NCBI GenBank assembly: GCA_017616735.1
Contig: JAFZXP010000071.1
Span: 1-40,242 of the forward strand
Source of the DNA: Bacteroidales bacterium
GTDB taxonomy: Bacteria; Bacteroidota; Bacteroidia; Bacteroidales; F082
Reading direction: 5' to 3'
DNA: 40,242 nucleotides
This document shows, piece by piece, positions 37,281 through 40,242 of the stretch (its first letter is position 1; each line of letters opens with the position of its first letter). The translations under genes were made by a program, and so were the position numbers. The notes under the pieces are model-generated. The model made no database searches. It saw only the letters and a program-made list of their open reading frames with translations, and was not told where the DNA came from.

Positions 37281-38246
37281 TTTAAAAATCTCTTTAATAC
37301 CTCCGATGCTTCCAAGCAAGTTGGTTGCTTCGTATGGAATGTAAACTGTCTTGTTATCTTGACCGCTGGTCATTTCCTTCAAAGTCTCGATGTACTTGGT
37401 GGCAAGCAGATAAGTTGCGGGGTCGGTTTTGGTGGCCTTGATGGAGTCGGCAACCAGTTGTATGGCTTTGGCTTCGGCTTCGGCCTGCATGATTTTTGCT
37501 TTAGCCACACCTTCGGCTTCGAGCAATGTCGACTGCTTCACGGCTTCGGCTTTGTTGATGGCCGATGTCTTTTCGCCTTCGGAATTCAGGATTGCCGACT
37601 GTTTCTCGCCTTCAGCCTTAAGGATTTCGGCACGACGGTTACGCTCGGCCTGCATCTGCTTTTCCATGGCCTGACGCACTGTTTCTGGAGGTGTGATGTC
37701 TTGCAGCTCAACTCGGTTCACCTTGACGCCCCATTTGTTGGTGGCATCGTCCAACACGGCGCGCAGCTTGGCGTTGATGGTGTCGCGCGAGGTGAGGGTT
37801 TCGTCGAGTTCAAGCTCGCCAATCACGTTACGAAGCGTGGTTTGTGTGAGCTTCTCGATGGCGTTTGGCAGGTTGTCGATTTCGTACACCGACTTCACCG
37901 GGTCGACAATCTGGAAATACAGCAGGGCATTGATTTCGGTGGTGACGTTATCCTTGGTGATCACGTTCTGTTTCGGGAAATCGTACACCTGTTCGCGCAG
38001 GTCGATTTTGGCGGTCTCGCTCATCCTGACCACCTGACGGCCCTGATAGCCTTCCACCACACGGCGGGTGATGATGATTTTCGGGCGGTCGATGATAGGC
38101 CATATGATATTCAAGCCTGCCGGAAGCACTTTGTGGAACTTGCCGAGGCGTTCAATTACTCTGGTTTCCGACTGAGGAACAACTTTCAGTCCTGCCAATG
38201 CGAAAATTACAACTATCGCTGCGATGACGATTACTACGTAGATCAT
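37278..38246 (-). CDS. SPFH/stomatin-family membrane protein (QmcA-like)
   Basis: A 322-residue membrane-scaffold protein. One N-terminal membrane segment (about residues 2-19) is followed by an SPFH domain (about 20-195: VPQSETRVIERLGKF, GLNIIWPIID, LREQVYDFP, NVTTEINALLYFQIVDP) and an Ala/Glu/Lys-rich coiled coil (about 195-275) used for oligomer rings. QmcA-type proteins organise membrane microdomains and guard membrane quality. The NfeD-like gene ends two bases upstream, the classic NfeD-SPFH operon pair. The low-complexity coiled coil explains a long spurious frame on the opposite strand. Confidence 0.93.
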   Translation of the reverse strand: MIYVVIVIAAIVVIFALAGLKVVPQSETRVIERLGKFHKVLPAGLNIIWPIIDRPKIIITRRVVEGYQGRQVVRMSETAKIDLREQVYDFPKQNVITKDNVTTEINALLYFQIVDPVKSVYEIDNLPNAIEKLTQTTLRNVIGELELDETLTSRDTINAKLRAVLDDATNKWGVKVNRVELQDITPPETVRQAMEKQMQAERNRRAEILKAEGEKQSAILNSEGEKTSAINKAEAVKQSTLLEAEGVAKAKIMQAEAEAKAIQLVADSIKATKTDPATYLLATKYIETLKEMTSGQDNKTVYIPYEATNLLGSIGGIKEIFK

Positions 38247-38248
38247 AA

Positions 38249-38686
38249 TTACAGTTTTTTAACGGTTAATATTATACTTTCATAAGAAACGATGGTCACT
38301 TTTGCGCCTTTTTCGACAGCCGAGCCGTCTGCGGTTTGCGCTTTCCAGTCGTCGCCGTCAATCTTGACGCGACCGTAGCCGCCTTCCTCGATGCTCTCTG
38401 TGACCACGGCTGTTTTGCCAACGATATTGTCCATGTTGGTTCTAACTCCGTTGTCGTTGGTCTTTCGGTCGATTATTTTCATCACGAAAGGACGGATAAA
38501 CAGAAATGCCAGGAAGGTGCCGATGGCGAATGCCACAACTTGCCATGTCAATGATAAATCGCAAGCCGCCAATATCGAGCCGAATACGCATCCAACCGAG
38601 AAACAAGCTACCGCGAATCCGCTGGTGAATATTTCAATCACCACGAAAACCGCTGCAATCAATAGCCAAATTTGCCAAATAGTCAT
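38249..38686 (-). CDS. NfeD-family membrane protein
   Basis: A 145-residue short NfeD protein: two or three hydrophobic segments (about 5-75), then a soluble OB-fold domain (about 88-145) with VGKTAVVTESIEEGGYGRVKIDGDDWKA. It is expected to bind the SPFH protein encoded just downstream and help assemble membrane microdomains. It lacks the serine-protease domain of long NfeD forms. It is the first gene of the pair, with promoter at 38722-38729. Confidence 0.92.
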   Translation of the reverse strand: MTIWQIWLLIAAVFVVIEIFTSGFAVACFSVGCVFGSILAACDLSLTWQVVAFAIGTFLAFLFIRPFVMKIIDRKTNDNGVRTNMDNIVGKTAVVTESIEEGGYGRVKIDGDDWKAQTADGSAVEKGAKVTIVSYESIILTVKKL

Positions 38687-38721
38687 AATTCAAAGATTTA
38701 AAATTTAAAGATTTATCACGG

Positions 38722-38752
38722 CAAAGATACGACTTTTAATTTGTTTTTCAAA
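38722..38752 (-). promoter_or_regulatory. Promoter of nfeD-qmcA pair
   Basis: The minus strand has TTTG (38749-38752), a 19-base spacer and TATCTTTG (38722-38729): full -33/-7 match. It is interleaved with the divergent plus-strand promoter. Confidence 0.78.
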
Positions 38753-38771
38753 AAATAATGTGGTATTTTTG
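38740..38771 (+). promoter_or_regulatory. Promoter of PEGA-domain gene
   Basis: TTTG (38740-38743), a 20-base spacer and TATTTTTG (38764-38771) match the Bacteroidota consensus; the ATG is at 38797. Confidence 0.78.
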
Positions 38772-38796
38772 CAAATTGATTTGAAATTAGCAAAGT

Positions 38797-40242
38797 ATGA
38801 AGAGGTTTTTTCTTTTTTTGTCTTTATTTTTCACTGTGATATCAGCGTTTGCTCAGAGCTCGCCGCTAAAGATGGTGAATTTTCACAAGCTCCCCAATGA
38901 GATAGTCGACTTGAAGGCGTTGAAAGACGAGGTCGGCCGTGATACTGATTTGGACGGCAACAAGGCTGCGTTGGTCAGGGTGAAGGCACAGGGCTTCAGC
39001 GAGAAAACCATGCTCGACTTCAGCTGTTATACCCGAGGCGTTGAGATGATTGTTCAAAAGCATAAGAACGGTGAGTGGTGGTGGTATCTGGGTTCCAACA
39101 CCCAGGGTTCTGTTATTATCAAATACATGGGAGAGTATGAGTTCAAACTCCCCAATAAGCTTGAGGCGAAAGCTGTCTACGAGTTGGTGTTGGGGATGGA
39201 GACGGCGACCTTGGTGATAAGAACGAATCCGAAAAATGCGGATATTTTCGTTGATAATGAAAAAATTGGAGCAGGATACGCCAGCAAAGCGGTGTCGTTG
39301 GGTGCGGAGCATAGATACAAGGTGCAATGCGATAACTATTGGCCTAAAGAGGGACTGGTTTATTTCGAAGAGAGAGAGGATAGGCAGATAGATATTGAAC
39401 TTGAGCCAAATTTTGGGTATATAACCATAAAAACCGAGCCAAGCGGGGCTGACATTTATATCGACGGCAAGAAGGTCGGGACTACGCCCTATCTGTCGGA
39501 GATGATAGAGTTCGGCCGCAGGAGGGTGGAGCTGAAGAAAAGCGGCTACGAGCCATACGTGAAGGTGGTGACGATAAAGCCTGAGGAAGAGGAGAACATG
39601 CTGCTCTCCAGTGTGAAGCTCGAGGCTGTGAGGGTCCCGATGGGAAGCCTTGATTTGAGTTCAAATCCGACGGGTGCTGTGATAACCATCAACGGCCGTC
39701 AGTATGGGCAGACGCCTAAGACCTTGACCGACTTGGAGGTGGGAACCTACACTGTATATTTCTCGAAGGAAGGTTACCAAAACCTCTCGCAGACTGTGAC
39801 GGTGAAAGATGGCCAGAAAGAGACTCTGGCGGTGACTATGACCAAGGTCAGCGTCCCGCAGCAACCGGTGCCGACGACGCCGGTGGCAGGTAATACAAAT
39901 ACTTCTGTGAATAATAATTCGTCCAATGGTGTCTTTTCTGTTGCATCAGGCAGAAAAGTGCAATTCTCCAAAGGCAACCTGCAATACCAAGCCTCCACAA
40001 GGACTTGGCGTTTCGCCGAGCACCAGTGGGATGTGATTGGCGATGCCAACAAAAACATCTCTTCAAGCTACAGCGGCTGGATAGACCTTTTCGGCTGGAG
40101 CACAAGCGGCTACAACGGCAAGAACCCGTGGATGATTAGCACCACAAGCACCGACTACGGCAACGGCGAGAGAGACATAGCGGGAACAAACTACGACTGG
40201 GGCGTTAACAACACCATATTGAACGGTGGTGGCAAGAGCTGG
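38797..40242 (+). CDS. Secreted PEGA-repeat protein, 3' end cut off by window
   Basis: An open frame of 482 codons running off the right edge. A Sec signal covers residues 1-19 (AFA|Q). Three PEGA-type repeats follow, each about 70 residues: near 138 (IRTNPKNADIFVDNEKIG), 208 (IKTEPSGADIYIDGKKVG) and 283 (LSSNPTGAVITINGRQYG). PEGA domains are surface or S-layer-like beta modules. After a Pro/Thr/Asn-rich linker (about 350-380) comes a segment with KVQFSKGNLQYQ, TWRFAEHQWDVIGDAN and GWIDLFGWSTSGYNG, a motif set I associate with secreted Bacteroidales proteins of unknown role. It probably lies on the cell surface. Total length cannot be known here. Confidence 0.88.
   Translation, partial: MKRFFLFLSLFFTVISAFAQSSPLKMVNFHKLPNEIVDLKALKDEVGRDTDLDGNKAALVRVKAQGFSEKTMLDFSCYTRGVEMIVQKHKNGEWWWYLGSNTQGSVIIKYMGEYEFKLPNKLEAKAVYELVLGMETATLVIRTNPKNADIFVDNEKIGAGYASKAVSLGAEHRYKVQCDNYWPKEGLVYFEEREDRQIDIELEPNFGYITIKTEPSGADIYIDGKKVGTTPYLSEMIEFGRRRVELKKSGYEPYVKVVTIKPEEEENMLLSSVKLEAVRVPMGSLDLSSNPTGAVITINGRQYGQTPKTLTDLEVGTYTVYFSKEGYQNLSQTVTVKDGQKETLAVTMTKVSVPQQPVPTTPVAGNTNTSVNNNSSNGVFSVASGRKVQFSKGNLQYQASTRTWRFAEHQWDVIGDANKNISSSYSGWIDLFGWSTSGYNGKNPWMISTTSTDYGNGERDIAGTNYDWGVNNTILNGGGKSW

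Noticed and set aside
37359-38285. 308-codon plus-strand frame rich in Gly and Phe
   Set aside because: A mirror of the Ala/Glu/Lys-rich coiled coil of the SPFH gene on the minus strand.

Overview
The window looks like chromosomal DNA from a member of the Bacteroidota, most likely the order Bacteroidales, living in a protein- and glycan-rich place such as an animal gut. The evidence is direct: ten sites upstream of gene starts match the Bacteroidota -7 promoter motif TAnnTTTG, several with a TTTG about 19-20 bases further upstream. Gene content agrees: secreted tricorn-type S41 and S9 peptidases, a PNGase F-like protein, a secreted GH2 beta-galactosidase, TamB, a POT transporter, and a PEGA protein ending in a domain I associate with Bacteroidales. 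I recognise 22 protein genes, one cut by the right edge. I see no rRNA, tRNA, CRISPR array, insertion sequence or phage gene.

Layout. 1-220 holds two strong hairpins. 221-4058: an S9 peptidase lipoprotein and a PNGase F-like secreted protein diverge from interleaved promoters. 4062-6634: HD-domain dNTPase and tsaD (minus). 6646-17644: tamB, an AddA-like helicase-nuclease and a giant tricorn-like protease (plus, tightly packed). 17695-20949: a nitroreductase lipoprotein diverges from a sodium:solute symporter overlapped by threonine aldolase. 20953-25542 (minus): membrane polyferredoxin, Fe-S aldo/keto reductase lipoprotein and NhaC antiporter, apparently one operon. 25874-29165 (minus): small Cys-rich lipoprotein, multi-pass membrane protein, ligA. 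29305-34859 (plus): beta-galactosidase and POT peptide transporter. 34910-38686 (minus): arginine deiminase, a prolyl-tRNA editing-type protein, and a QmcA/NfeD pair. 38797 to the edge: PEGA-domain secreted protein.

Together the accessory-looking genes suggest a cell that strips N-glycans and galactose from glycoproteins, cleaves the protein with S9 and S41 peptidases, imports peptides by a POT carrier, and may catabolise arginine and threonine. This physiological link is inference; there is no SusC/SusD pair.

The most unusual content is non-coding. (1) Seven genes end in, or are directly followed by, tandem arrays of 7-base units ending in AG, often in phase with the stop codon and different at each locus; an eighth array is folded as an inverted repeat between two divergent promoters. 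(2) Six copies of an 80-81 base hairpin element occur in three intergenic regions, with constant ends, two interchangeable 50-base cores (A and B) and a compensatory base change in the outer stem. An A-B pair with exactly 184-base spacing occurs at two loci. (3) A separate family of short palindromes with arms like GTAGAGACG/CGTCTCTAC occurs three times, once nested inside an element's tail. I know no described system matching the whole.
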